Source: Nodularia sp. NIES-3585 (GTDB lineage: Bacteria > Cyanobacteriota > Cyanobacteriia > Cyanobacteriales > Nostocaceae). Taken from it: a stretch of DNA of 64,000 nucleotides. The first letter of the stretch is position 1. Every line of letters begins with the position of its first letter. Shown here piece after piece: positions 44,940 through 53,178 of this stretch. The notes under the pieces are model-generated. The model was not told where the DNA came from. It saw only the letters and a program-made list of their open reading frames with translations, and did no database searches. Made by a program: the position numbers and the translations under genes. The DNA is taken from contig NZ_BDUB01000001.1 in NCBI RefSeq assembly GCF_002218065.1, forward strand, positions 135,567 through 199,566, read 5' to 3'.

Positions 44940-46790
44940 ATGAAGATTATCAAAAAAAACAAACTTGGAAAATATTTATTTTGGCTAGGTCCATTTTTAG
45001 TAGCTGTGGGCTTAACATCTGGATTATTTACAGGAAACTGGGGAATTATTTCCTTAGTATTTTTAATTACAGGAATTTTTATCAGTGCTTTGTGGATAGG
45101 ATTGCAAAGCTATCAAACTAAATGGTGGAATCGTCGTTCTACTCAAGTTAGTACTAATGCCTTAATTGCCATTGTGGCTGTATTCGTAATTTTAGGGTTA
45201 GTTAACTTTTTGAGTACTCGCTACAACTTCCGCAAAGACTTAACTGAAGCCCAATTATTTACCCTAGCCCCGCAATCGCAAGAATTAATGCGTCGTTTAC
45301 CGCAATCAGTTAAGTTGTGGATATTTGATGTTAATAGAAATCCCCAAGATAGGGAATTACTAGAAAACTATCGGCGACAAAGTTCAAATTTTCAGTTTGA
45401 GTATATTGACCCCCAAGCCAGACCGACCCTAGCAAACAAGTTTGGTGTTAAAGATTATGGGGAAGTTTATCTAGAATCTGGAGATAATCGCCAATTAGTC
45501 CAAACCTTAAATGTCAATGAACGCTTGTCGGAAATTAGACTAACAAATCGTCTGCAACAAATTACCAATGCAACCACCACTGCTGTCTACTTTCTTCAAG
45601 GTCATGGCGAACAAGCGATGACATCTGGTCAGGGGGGAATTTCACAAGCCATTCAGGGATTAGGTGATAGAAATTACACGGCATCTGCACTGAATTTGGT
45701 AGAAAAATCCCAAGTTCCAGAAGATGCTGCGGTTGTGGTCGTAGCGGGACCGAAACGAGAATTATTTGATAACGAGGTTAAAGCCTTACAAAATTATCTC
45801 AATGGCGGTGGTAATGCGCTATTAATGATTGACCCCAATACTGAAACCAATCTCAACAGCTTGCTACAAGAGTGGGGTGTTATCTTAGATAATCGTTTAG
45901 CCGTGGATGTTTCTGGAACTGGTGTGGGACTTGGCCCTGCTGTTCCCATTGTCACCGATTACGGGCAACATCCGATTACAAAAGAGTTTGGTAATGGCAT
46001 TTCCTTTTATCGATTAGCAAGACCGTTAGAAACTACCCCTGTAGCAGGTATTGAATCTACGACTTTACTGCAAACCAAACCCTATCCCGAAAGTTGGGGT
46101 GAAAGCGACCAGCAAAGTGAAACATTAGAATTTGACCCGGAAACAGACCTTCCAGGTCCGCTGACTGTGGGTGTGGCTTTGAGAAAAACAATACCAGCAG
46201 AAACTCAGCCGACTCCCGAAGCTTCACCAACTCCAACACCGCGAACACAAACCCCTAATCCTGAAGCTTCACCAACTCCAACACCGCCAGAGGAAACCCC
46301 TAATCCTGAAGCTTCACCAACTCCAACACCGCCAGAGGAAACCCCTAATCCTGAAGCTTCACCAACGCCAACACCGTCAGAGGAAATCCCTAATCCTGAA
46401 GCTTCAGCAACTCCAACACCGCCAGCAGAAATCCCTAATCCTGAAGCTTCACCAACTCCAACACCGTCAGAGGAAACCAACCCAATTTCCACAACCGAAG
46501 AAAAGCCAGCAGAATCTACAATTGAGTCACGGTTAGTAGTGATAGGTGATTCCGATTTCGCCACCGATGGTTTATTTGAACAGCAACTGAATGGAGATGT
46601 ATTTCTTAATTCAGTTACTTGGTTGAGTCAACAAGACCAGCAACCCCTTTCCATTCGCCCCAAAGAACCAAGAAACCGTCGAATTAATCTGAACATCGTA
46701 CAAGCTAATCTTTTAACCTTGTCGTCTCTGTTATTACTACCTGTCATGGGGTTAATGGCTGCGGCTATAATCTGGTGGAAACGGAGATAA
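44940..46790 (+). CDS. GldG-like ABC exporter auxiliary protein with a Pro-rich repeat
   Basis: From ATG 44940 the protein has 616 residues. Two N-terminal membrane segments are at ~12-48 and one near ~70-90. A periplasmic ABC_transp_aux domain follows (LRQITNATTTAVYFLQGHGE-type region, then VVVVAGPKRELFDNEVKALQ and GNALLMIDPNTETNLNSLLQ). Residues ~425-515 are a Pro/Thr-rich tandem repeat of the unit NPEASPTPTPPEETP. After it comes VVIGDSDFATDGLF, and one C-terminal membrane segment. It is the extracytoplasmic partner of the exporter. Confidence 0.88.
   Translation: MKIIKKNKLGKYLFWLGPFLVAVGLTSGLFTGNWGIISLVFLITGIFISALWIGLQSYQTKWWNRRSTQVSTNALIAIVAVFVILGLVNFLSTRYNFRKDLTEAQLFTLAPQSQELMRRLPQSVKLWIFDVNRNPQDRELLENYRRQSSNFQFEYIDPQARPTLANKFGVKDYGEVYLESGDNRQLVQTLNVNERLSEIRLTNRLQQITNATTTAVYFLQGHGEQAMTSGQGGISQAIQGLGDRNYTASALNLVEKSQVPEDAAVVVVAGPKRELFDNEVKALQNYLNGGGNALLMIDPNTETNLNSLLQEWGVILDNRLAVDVSGTGVGLGPAVPIVTDYGQHPITKEFGNGISFYRLARPLETTPVAGIESTTLLQTKPYPESWGESDQQSETLEFDPETDLPGPLTVGVALRKTIPAETQPTPEASPTPTPRTQTPNPEASPTPTPPEETPNPEASPTPTPPEETPNPEASPTPTPSEEIPNPEASATPTPPAEIPNPEASPTPTPSEETNPISTTEEKPAESTIESRLVVIGDSDFATDGLFEQQLNGDVFLNSVTWLSQQDQQPLSIRPKEPRNRRINLNIVQANLLTLSSLLLLPVMGLMAAAIIWWKRR
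46212..46478. repeat. 45-bp tandem repeat within the GldG-like gene
   Basis: Five 45-bp units start at 46254, 46299, 46344, 46389 and 46434, each beginning CCTAATCCTGAAGCTTCACC or a close variant, preceded by a partial unit from 46212. Each codes for NPEASPTPTPPEETP or a variant. It is likely to vary in copy number between strains. Confidence 0.95.
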
Positions 46791-46859
46791 TTAAAAAGTG
46801 AAAAGTGAAAAGTAGAAATTTTTGCTTTTTACTTTCATTTAATTTTAAATTAGTTAAAT

Positions 46860-47468
46860 ATGAAATTACCAAAAACAACTTTAATTTTAGTATTCCTAGC
46901 GCTGGGTTTAGGTGGGTTTGTTTATTTCTATGAAATTAGAGGTGAATCTCAGCGAGAAGAAGTCAAGACTCAACAGCAGCAAATTTTCTCTTTTACAGAA
47001 GATGATATACAATCTTTAACAATCAAGAAACAAGATATCACCCTGAATTTAGAACGTAACACTGAAACAGAAAATTCCCAGTGGTTCCTAACATCTCCGA
47101 CATCAGAACCAGCAAATGATGCTATCGTTGCTTATTTAACGGATTTGTTAGTCCAAGGTCAAAGCGATCGCACTTTATCAACTCCAGCGAATCAATTAGA
47201 TGACTTTGGTTTAAATGAACCACTAGCCACTATTAATATTAAACTAAAAAATCAGACAACTCATCAATTAATTTTGGGTAAACCTGACTTTAACCGTAGT
47301 TTTTTGTATGCAAAAACTGATTCTACGACCCCAGAAAATGGTAATGTAAATATTATCCTAGTCTCTACAAATTTTGAAAATGCTGTAAATCGGGAACTTT
47401 CAGAATGGAGGAAACCCTCACAGACAATTACTCCTGCACCGACTCCCACCCCAAGCAACGGAGAATAA
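46860..47468 (+). CDS. DUF4340-domain protein of the Gld-type exporter cluster
   Basis: A 202-residue protein with one N-terminal membrane segment (TTLILVFLALGLGGFVYFYE) followed by an extracytoplasmic DUF4340 domain (FSFTEDDIQSLTIKKQDITL, LDDFGLNEPLATINIKL). The tail is Pro/Thr-rich (TPAPTPTPSNGE), echoing the repeat in the upstream protein. DUF4340 proteins are the usual fourth gene of GldA-F-G exporter operons. It follows the GldG-like gene by 69 bp. Confidence 0.87.
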   Translation: MKLPKTTLILVFLALGLGGFVYFYEIRGESQREEVKTQQQQIFSFTEDDIQSLTIKKQDITLNLERNTETENSQWFLTSPTSEPANDAIVAYLTDLLVQGQSDRTLSTPANQLDDFGLNEPLATINIKLKNQTTHQLILGKPDFNRSFLYAKTDSTTPENGNVNIILVSTNFENAVNRELSEWRKPSQTITPAPTPTPSNGE

Positions 47469-47550
47469 ATACAGTATGCAATCATAGCAAGATGCCGAGT
47501 ATAAACCCAGGTGCTTCCAGGCTTTGAGGAATCAACGCTGTCTTATAAAA

Positions 47551-47847
47551 TTATTTATCTAAAACATGAGAATCTGGTATATTTGTTAATAATTCAACAG
47601 TGCTTTTATATTTTTTATATGACTTTAATAGCTCTAAATAAGCAAATGGAACCACTAAAGGCCAAAAAATAATAGCTATGACTAAGATTACATAAGATAA
47701 AACTTGCTGTTCCGGAGTCATGTCTTTATCTGCCTGAAGGAAATATAGCCATTCTTTACAGAAACAGTAAGCCAAAACTAGGTAAAATAATATTGCCAGA
47801 GAGATGATAAATAAATTCAGCATTATTCTTCCATCAATTGGTTGCAT
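47551..47847 (-). CDS. Small two-helix membrane protein
   Basis: A 98-residue ORF from ATG 47847 with two long hydrophobic stretches (LFIISLAILFYLVLAYCFCK and YVILVIAIIFWPLVVPFAYL). Between them is a polar loop (LQADKDMTPEQQ). I do not recognise the family. It is convergent with the exporter operon and divergent from purU. Confidence 0.6.
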   Translation of the reverse strand: MQPIDGRIMLNLFIISLAILFYLVLAYCFCKEWLYFLQADKDMTPEQQVLSYVILVIAIIFWPLVVPFAYLELLKSYKKYKSTVELLTNIPDSHVLDK

Positions 47848-48054
47848 AAGTTGGCTAGAATTAATTACTTAATTGTGCGCCCTGTTTTAGTTTAGTTCAT
47901 GTATATAATAGCCCCTGGTAGTAAATAGCGACAAAGCTTGATGGCAATTATATGCTAACAATCAAAAAAATAATGCCAACTTTTATTGATTTTATATTTT
48001 TTGATAAATGTCAAGCAATATTTAATTTCAGAGCTAATTTACCATCCTGATATT

Positions 48055-48909
48055 ATGACCAAGCCCACCGCCACATTGCTCATTTCTTGTCCTGACCGTA
48101 GAGGATTAGTTGCCAAATTTGCCAATTTTATCTATGCTAACGGAGGCAACATTATCCATGCAGACCAGCATACAGATTTTGCTGCTGGTTTATTTCTTAC
48201 CCGGATTGAATGGCAGTTAAATGGATTTAATTTGCCACGAGAATTTATTGCTCCTGCATTTAATGCGATCGCACAACCTTTAGATGCTACATGGCAACTG
48301 CATTTTTCTGATACCATACCACGGATTGCCATTTGGGTGAGCCAGCAAAATCACTGTTTATTAGATTTAATTTGGCGACAACGTGCTAGAGAGTTTGCGG
48401 CAGAAATTCCTCTAATAATCAGTAATCATACGAATTTACAAAATGTAGCAGAGCAGTTTGACATTGATTTTCACTATATACCTGTCACCAAAGATCACAA
48501 AGCCGAACAGGAAGCGCAACAACTAGAACTACTACAAAAATATAAAATTGATTTAGTAGTTTTGGCGAAATATATGCAAATTATCAGTGCAGACTTCATT
48601 CACAAATTCCCCAATATCATTAATATTCATCATTCATTTTTACCCGCTTTTGTAGGCGCAAATCCCTATCACCGCGCATATGAACGTGGCGTTAAAATTA
48701 TTGGAGCCACAGCCCATTATGCCACTGCTGACTTAGATGCTGGCCCTATTATTGAACAAGATGTAGTGCGAGTCAGTCACCGCGATGAAATAGATGATTT
48801 AATTAGAAAAGGTAAAGATTTAGAACGAGTTGTATTAGCAAGAGCAGTGAGATTACATTTACAAAATCGGGTTTTGGTATATTCTAATAGAACAGTAGTA
48901 TTTGGATAA
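48055..48909 (+). CDS. purU: Formyltetrahydrofolate deformylase
   Basis: A 284-residue enzyme from ATG 48055 (MTKPTATLLISCPDRRGLVA); the longer frame from 47986 adds hydrophobic residues with no domain. The N-terminal ACT domain (~6-80) is followed by the formyltransferase fold. Its catalytic residues appear in NIHHSFLPAF (Asn-His-His) and the GATAHYATADLDAGPIIEQD segment with the active Asp. It splits 10-formyl-THF into formate and THF, balancing one-carbon pools. The downstream SnoaL-like gene is convergent, 3 bp away. Confidence 0.94.
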   Translation: MTKPTATLLISCPDRRGLVAKFANFIYANGGNIIHADQHTDFAAGLFLTRIEWQLNGFNLPREFIAPAFNAIAQPLDATWQLHFSDTIPRIAIWVSQQNHCLLDLIWRQRAREFAAEIPLIISNHTNLQNVAEQFDIDFHYIPVTKDHKAEQEAQQLELLQKYKIDLVVLAKYMQIISADFIHKFPNIINIHHSFLPAFVGANPYHRAYERGVKIIGATAHYATADLDAGPIIEQDVVRVSHRDEIDDLIRKGKDLERVVLARAVRLHLQNRVLVYSNRTVVFG

Positions 48910-48912
48910 TGA

Positions 48913-49320
48913 TTAATAAGATTTACCATCACTACCAAAATATTCGCGATAGCCTGAAATTTGCTCTCCACGCACATCAAAAGAAACAGCTACCCGATTT
49001 TTATAAGGCTGATTCAATAATAGTCCCTCGTCACGAAACTCAAAAACAACAGTTGTTTCATTACTGGTAACGGAGTCTAGAGAAGTTAGCTGGAGACCGG
49101 AATTAAAGGATTCCGAAACATATTGAAAAAACTCTCTAGCGCGGTCTTTGCCCTCATGCAACCCGTGAAATTTGCCCACTGGGAACCAAAAGGTAAAATC
49201 TTCTGTAAGCATATCTAGAAATGCTTCCCACTCCCCTGTGGCTAAACCGTGGGTAAAATGGTCAAAAGCTTGTTGAGCAATTTTTAAAGTTTTTGCTGAT
49301 TTTTCTGTCATATTTGTCAC
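48913..49320 (-). CDS. SnoaL/NTF2-like protein
   Basis: A 135-residue cone-fold protein of the nuclear transport factor 2 / ketosteroid isomerase superfamily. Visible elements are the helix FDHFTHGLATGEWEAFLDML, then EDFTFWFPVGKFHGLHEGKD and the sheet ETTVVFEFRDEGLL. Such proteins bind small ligands or catalyse simple isomerisations; function unknown. It ends 3 bp from convergent purU. Confidence 0.78.
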   Translation of the reverse strand: MTNMTEKSAKTLKIAQQAFDHFTHGLATGEWEAFLDMLTEDFTFWFPVGKFHGLHEGKDRAREFFQYVSESFNSGLQLTSLDSVTSNETTVVFEFRDEGLLLNQPYKNRVAVSFDVRGEQISGYREYFGSDGKSY

Positions 49321-49501
49321 CTTGAGGATCTCATCTTAAATGATAGTAAGTTAGGGGAAATACATCAAACTATGGGTTTGGTAATGCAAAAACAAAATAC
49401 GTATTTATACCAATTCTCCATTACAGCTACTGTACTGCAATGTTATCTGTTAGAATCGAATCTATATTAATTTACAGCATTTAGAGAGCTAGGTTTGATA
49501 T

Positions 49502-49936
49502 ATGTCGCCACAAGTTAATGCAGCTATCATTGCATTTTTTGCAGGAATATTAATTACTCTGCTAGGAGGATTTATAAGTTATTTGACCAATAAAAGTATT
49601 AAACTTAAAGAATGGCAGTTAATTCTGATAAAAGAGGATATAACTATTCGTCAAAAGATTTATTCTGATTTTTTAGGTCAAGCTAATAAGCTATTACTGT
49701 TTTCAATAGAAGAAAAAGCTAGTAGTGTTAAAGAGTTAGATTCTATAATCAATTATTTTTCTCAAATTGAAATTCTAGCAACACAAGAAGTAATTGAGCA
49801 GGCTAAAAAACTAGCAAATTATGTATTAGATGCTAATACACAATCTTCAAACAAGCAAAATCAAGACTTCAACAATATAAAAAAACACTTTATTGAAGCT
49901 GTAAAAGATGAGCTTTCTAAGTTAAGAAATATTTAG
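49502..49936 (+). CDS. Hypothetical protein with an N-terminal membrane anchor
   Basis: A 144-residue protein with one membrane segment near the N-terminus (AAIIAFFAGILITLLGGFIS). The rest is a helical, charged domain (WQLILIKEDITIRQKIYSDF, then EILATQEVIEQAKKLANYVL). No family is recognised. Its codon use is AT-rich and it lacks HIP1. It is convergent with the next gene. Confidence 0.6.
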   Translation: MSPQVNAAIIAFFAGILITLLGGFISYLTNKSIKLKEWQLILIKEDITIRQKIYSDFLGQANKLLLFSIEEKASSVKELDSIINYFSQIEILATQEVIEQAKKLANYVLDANTQSSNKQNQDFNNIKKHFIEAVKDELSKLRNI

Positions 49937-49950
49937 TCATTTATTGATAC

Positions 49951-50982
49951 CTAAAATCTCACAACTACTTTGCCGCAGTTCTGACCACTCAGCAGGTATT
50001 CCACAGCAGAAGAGATAGACGCTATACCAACGAACTGCGTCGGGTCAACAGCAACTGTTAATTTATCTGAGTAGAAGAGATTTGATAGGCGATCGCCGGA
50101 GGCGGGGCTTTGCCCATCGCGTGCTGCGGCTAAATGTTGACTATAATGAGGCATGAAAAAGCCACGCACAGAAGCACCTTTCCAAAATAACTGCTGATAA
50201 ATGCGGGGTTGGGTAACTTGTTCTGGTTGCTTCGCATATTCAGAGATAAAACCCACCACCACTAACCGTCCCCCCACGGCTAAATTATCAACGCAGGTAT
50301 CAAAAACCTCTTTACCCACACACTCAAAAATCAAATTAATGCCATTGGGGTATTCTTGTTTAAGGACTTGGTTGAGATTTTCTTGGCGATAGTTGATAAT
50401 GCGATCGCACCCTAAATTTCTCAGTAATTGTGCCTTAGTATCAGAACCACAAGTACCAATCACATGATTACCCGCTAGCTTCGCCAACTGTACAGCGATA
50501 TGACCAGTCCCACCAGCCGCAGCAGTCACCAAAACAACTTCGTTACTCTTCATCTGACCGACTTGTTCCAGTGCAACCAAAGCTGATACCCCTGTAGGCA
50601 TTAAAGTTAACACCTCTGGTCTGGATTCACGCACCTTAAATGCTAATTTAGAATCTACAGCCTGATATTCACGATAACCACCACCACGGGCAATAGTTTG
50701 TACTGTATCACCAACAGTAAAATTTGAAACATTTTTCCCCACAGCTACCACCTCTCCCACCGCTTCCACACCCACATCAAAAGGTGGAGTTAAGTTAGTA
50801 TAAGGAACCTCACCACGACAAAGCAAAGTATCGAAACCGCCATTAACACCCGCAAATTGGTTACGAATTAAAATTTCGTTAGCTGTAGGTTCAGGTATAG
50901 GAACCTCCACAACTTCCACAGATGATTTAAAATCGTCACTCAACCGTTTAGCAATTAGCTTTTTGTAAATTTTTGCTTGCAT
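49951..50982 (-). CDS. Zinc-type alcohol dehydrogenase / quinone oxidoreductase (MDR family)
   Basis: A 343-residue medium-chain dehydrogenase/reductase. The N-terminal catalytic GroES-like half (EILIRNQFAGVNGGFDTLLC, PFDVGVEAVGEVVAVG) is followed by the Rossmann half with VTAAAGGTGHIAVQLAKLAG, the NADPH-binding motif, and FECVGKEVFDTCVDNL. It lacks the zinc-ligand Cys cluster and so probably belongs to the zeta-crystallin/quinone oxidoreductase branch. Substrate unknown. It may be co-transcribed with hisS, whose gene lies 72 bp downstream. Confidence 0.9.
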   Translation of the reverse strand: MQAKIYKKLIAKRLSDDFKSSVEVVEVPIPEPTANEILIRNQFAGVNGGFDTLLCRGEVPYTNLTPPFDVGVEAVGEVVAVGKNVSNFTVGDTVQTIARGGGYREYQAVDSKLAFKVRESRPEVLTLMPTGVSALVALEQVGQMKSNEVVLVTAAAGGTGHIAVQLAKLAGNHVIGTCGSDTKAQLLRNLGCDRIINYRQENLNQVLKQEYPNGINLIFECVGKEVFDTCVDNLAVGGRLVVVGFISEYAKQPEQVTQPRIYQQLFWKGASVRGFFMPHYSQHLAAARDGQSPASGDRLSNLFYSDKLTVAVDPTQFVGIASISSAVEYLLSGQNCGKVVVRF

Positions 50983-51054
50983 AAAATCTTAATCCAATTT
51001 CCTGATTCTTCCTTTGCGCCTCTGCGCCTTTGCGTGAGAAAAAAAAGATTTCAT

Positions 51055-52443
51055 TTACCCAAGCCTATTTTTAATTTCTCTAGCCAAATCCTCAAGTTTA
51101 ACTTCTATCTGCTCACCTGATTTTAAATCTTTAACAGATGACTTTTTGGCTGCTGCTTCCTCAGAACCAATAATAACGCAGAATTGAATTCCTTGTTTAT
51201 CAGCGAGTTGAAATTGCTTACCCAATGGGCGCTTATCAAAATTAGTGACAACATTAAGTCCAGCCCGACGCAGATTTTGAGAAACATTTAAATAAAGAGG
51301 CATCAAATCTGCCTGCATATTCACCACCATCACCTGCGCTGGTGTCGCCGACAAAGTATTAAGAATACCAGCTTTTAGCAAGCGACTAATTAACCGAGTT
51401 AAGCCAATAGAAATACCTACACCCGGCATTTTTTCGCCTAAGAAAGTCCCGACTAATTCTTCATATCTGCCCCCAGAACAAATACTTCCTAAAGCTTCAT
51501 GACCTAATAAAGTTGTTTCGTAAACTGTACCCGTATAGTAATCAAGACCACGCGCAATAGATAAATCAATACAAAACCTATTTTCAGATACGCCCAAATC
51601 ACGCACACCTGTAACCACAGTGGCTAACTCAGTTACGCCCAGATTGAATTGTTCCGCCTCTGGAAGATTTTCAGCCAGATGCTTGAGCTTATCTAATACG
51701 TGATCAATAGTGCCATTTATGCTAATAAAATCAATAATTTTTTGAGTTTGTTCAGGGATAACTCCTTCTGTTTCTAATGCCTGCTTAACTTTAGCTTCCC
51801 CAATTTTTTCTAAATTATCAATAATACCAATACAAGCTTTAATTTTACTTTCTGCAATACCCACAGATTGGAAAAAACCTGTCAGAATTTTACGATTATT
51901 TATCCGAATCAGAAAATCACCAATATTCACAGCTTCAAATATTTCGGTGATAATTGCCGGCATTTGAGCATCGTAGAGTAAACTGAGTTCACGACGAGCA
52001 ACTACATCAATGTCGCACTGACGGAACTGACGAAAACGCCCATCTTTTGCCCGTTCTCCCCGAAAAACTACATCTGTTTGGTAACGCGCAAAGGGAAAAG
52101 TTAATTCATTTAAATGACGCGCAATATAAGCTGCTAAAGGCACAGTTTGGTCAAATTTTAAAGCTCTCGCTTCGGAACCTGTTTCGCCGGCTTTTTCTTT
52201 TTCTGCTTGGCGATTTGGTGGTAATATAGGTTCGATACCATAAATGATGTTATCTCCTTGGTTTCCCTTGGCTTGGAGAACTTCTAAGCGTTCGACTGCG
52301 GGTGTTTCAATGGGTGTAAATCCGTAGCTTTCAAATACTCTACGAATATTATCTAATAAGTATACTTCTAAGCGTTTTTCACTGGGGAGAAATTCGGGAA
52401 ATCCACTGGGAGTTGAAAAGTTGATTTTGTCACTTTTTGCCAT
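51055..52443 (-). CDS. hisS: Histidyl-tRNA synthetase
   Basis: A 462-residue class II synthetase. It has motif 1 in TPSGFPEFLPSEKRLEVYLL (opening region), and LKFDQTVPLAAYIARHL. Motif 2 is VVFRGERAKDGRFRQFRQCD, and the histidine-A region is SIARGLDYYTGTVYE. Motif 3 lies in MPGVGISIGLTRLISRLL. The C-terminal anticodon domain is QVMVVNMQADLMPLYLNVSQ onward. It charges tRNA-His. Start ATG 52443 begins MAKSDKINFS. Confidence 0.97.
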   Translation of the reverse strand: MAKSDKINFSTPSGFPEFLPSEKRLEVYLLDNIRRVFESYGFTPIETPAVERLEVLQAKGNQGDNIIYGIEPILPPNRQAEKEKAGETGSEARALKFDQTVPLAAYIARHLNELTFPFARYQTDVVFRGERAKDGRFRQFRQCDIDVVARRELSLLYDAQMPAIITEIFEAVNIGDFLIRINNRKILTGFFQSVGIAESKIKACIGIIDNLEKIGEAKVKQALETEGVIPEQTQKIIDFISINGTIDHVLDKLKHLAENLPEAEQFNLGVTELATVVTGVRDLGVSENRFCIDLSIARGLDYYTGTVYETTLLGHEALGSICSGGRYEELVGTFLGEKMPGVGISIGLTRLISRLLKAGILNTLSATPAQVMVVNMQADLMPLYLNVSQNLRRAGLNVVTNFDKRPLGKQFQLADKQGIQFCVIIGSEEAAAKKSSVKDLKSGEQIEVKLEDLAREIKNRLG

Positions 52444-52694
52444 GTTTTTAATTTGTTAGTTTTAAGTTTGAGAGTTTAAATTATAGCGCTTGTTGGATGA
52501 ATAAGAAAATTCATGAAGAACGTTCGCGTAGCGTGCGCGCAGCGCATACCGCAAAGTAAGCAAAGTACACAAAGGAAGAAGGAAGAAGAAGGAAGAAGGA
52601 GGATGAAGGAAGCAGAAATATGCAATTTTAATTTATTTGTAACGGCACATTCACGAAGATTTATGTACCATAAACATAATAATTCATGAGCCAA
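52444..52694. other. Intergenic region with a shared dispersed repeat
   Basis: Near 52514-52555 lies GAAGAACGTTCGCGTAGCGT followed by CGCAGCGCATACCGCAAAG, matching the interior of the MITE-like element at 22574-22687. A purine-rich A/G run (GGAAGAAGGAAGAAGAAGG) follows. A 72-codon frame on the minus strand is produced by this repeat and is not considered a gene. Confidence 0.6.
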
Positions 52695-53138
52695 TTATAT
52701 TCGCTGTTCTTGTACTAAGGTGCGTTGGTAGACTTGATGATCTTTGAACCAATGCCAAGTGCGGAAGCGAAAGTTATTACAAGGACTTAGGAAAATTGTT
52801 TCATATAAATATGCGTCGGGCATTCCTTTAAATGCGAAACGGAACATAATTGTGGCATCGTCTACTTCCCAGGCATAACCATCCAGGCGTTCGGTGTCAA
52901 ACCATACTTTTTTATCACGATATATTCCCGGAAAAAGATGTTCTTCTTGTCTACCATCAGGCCATTGATAGCGATTTGTTTGGTAGTAGGAAAAGGGCGG
53001 ATTTTCGATAAATTTGCAGCTTAAATGGGAAGTATATTTATCTAAAATTTTTCCTTCTGTATCCACCAATGTATAAGCACCAGACCATTCTCCTTCATGA
53101 CGTGCCATTACGGGCATTTCAACTTTAATGATAGACAT
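52695..53138 (-). CDS. DUF3598-like (lipocalin-type) protein
   Basis: A 147-residue protein with features of the DUF3598 family, which forms a lipocalin-like barrel: GEWSGAYTLVDTEGKILDKY (~16-35), then YYQTNRYQWPDGRQEEHLF and WFDTERLDGYAWEVDDATIM. Many aromatic residues line a likely ligand pocket. The last gene of a leftward group with nitrilase-fold and aldehyde dehydrogenase genes, it starts 40 bp after the aldehyde dehydrogenase stop. Ligand and role unknown. Confidence 0.78.
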   Translation of the reverse strand: MSIIKVEMPVMARHEGEWSGAYTLVDTEGKILDKYTSHLSCKFIENPPFSYYQTNRYQWPDGRQEEHLFPGIYRDKKVWFDTERLDGYAWEVDDATIMFRFAFKGMPDAYLYETIFLSPCNNFRFRTWHWFKDHQVYQRTLVQEQRI

Positions 53139-53178
53139 TTGACATTTCCTGTAGTGTGGGCTTGACTAAGAATTTATT

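Noticed and set aside
46205-46564. Gly/Val/Ser-rich minus-strand ORF antisense to the GldG-like gene
   Set aside because: It is the shadow of the 45-bp tandem repeat, and its repetitive composition is a by-product of the coding strand.
52476-52694. 72-codon minus-strand ORF between hisS and the DUF3598-like gene
   Set aside because: It includes the shared repeat and a purine-rich run; the hydrophobic residues reflect base composition.
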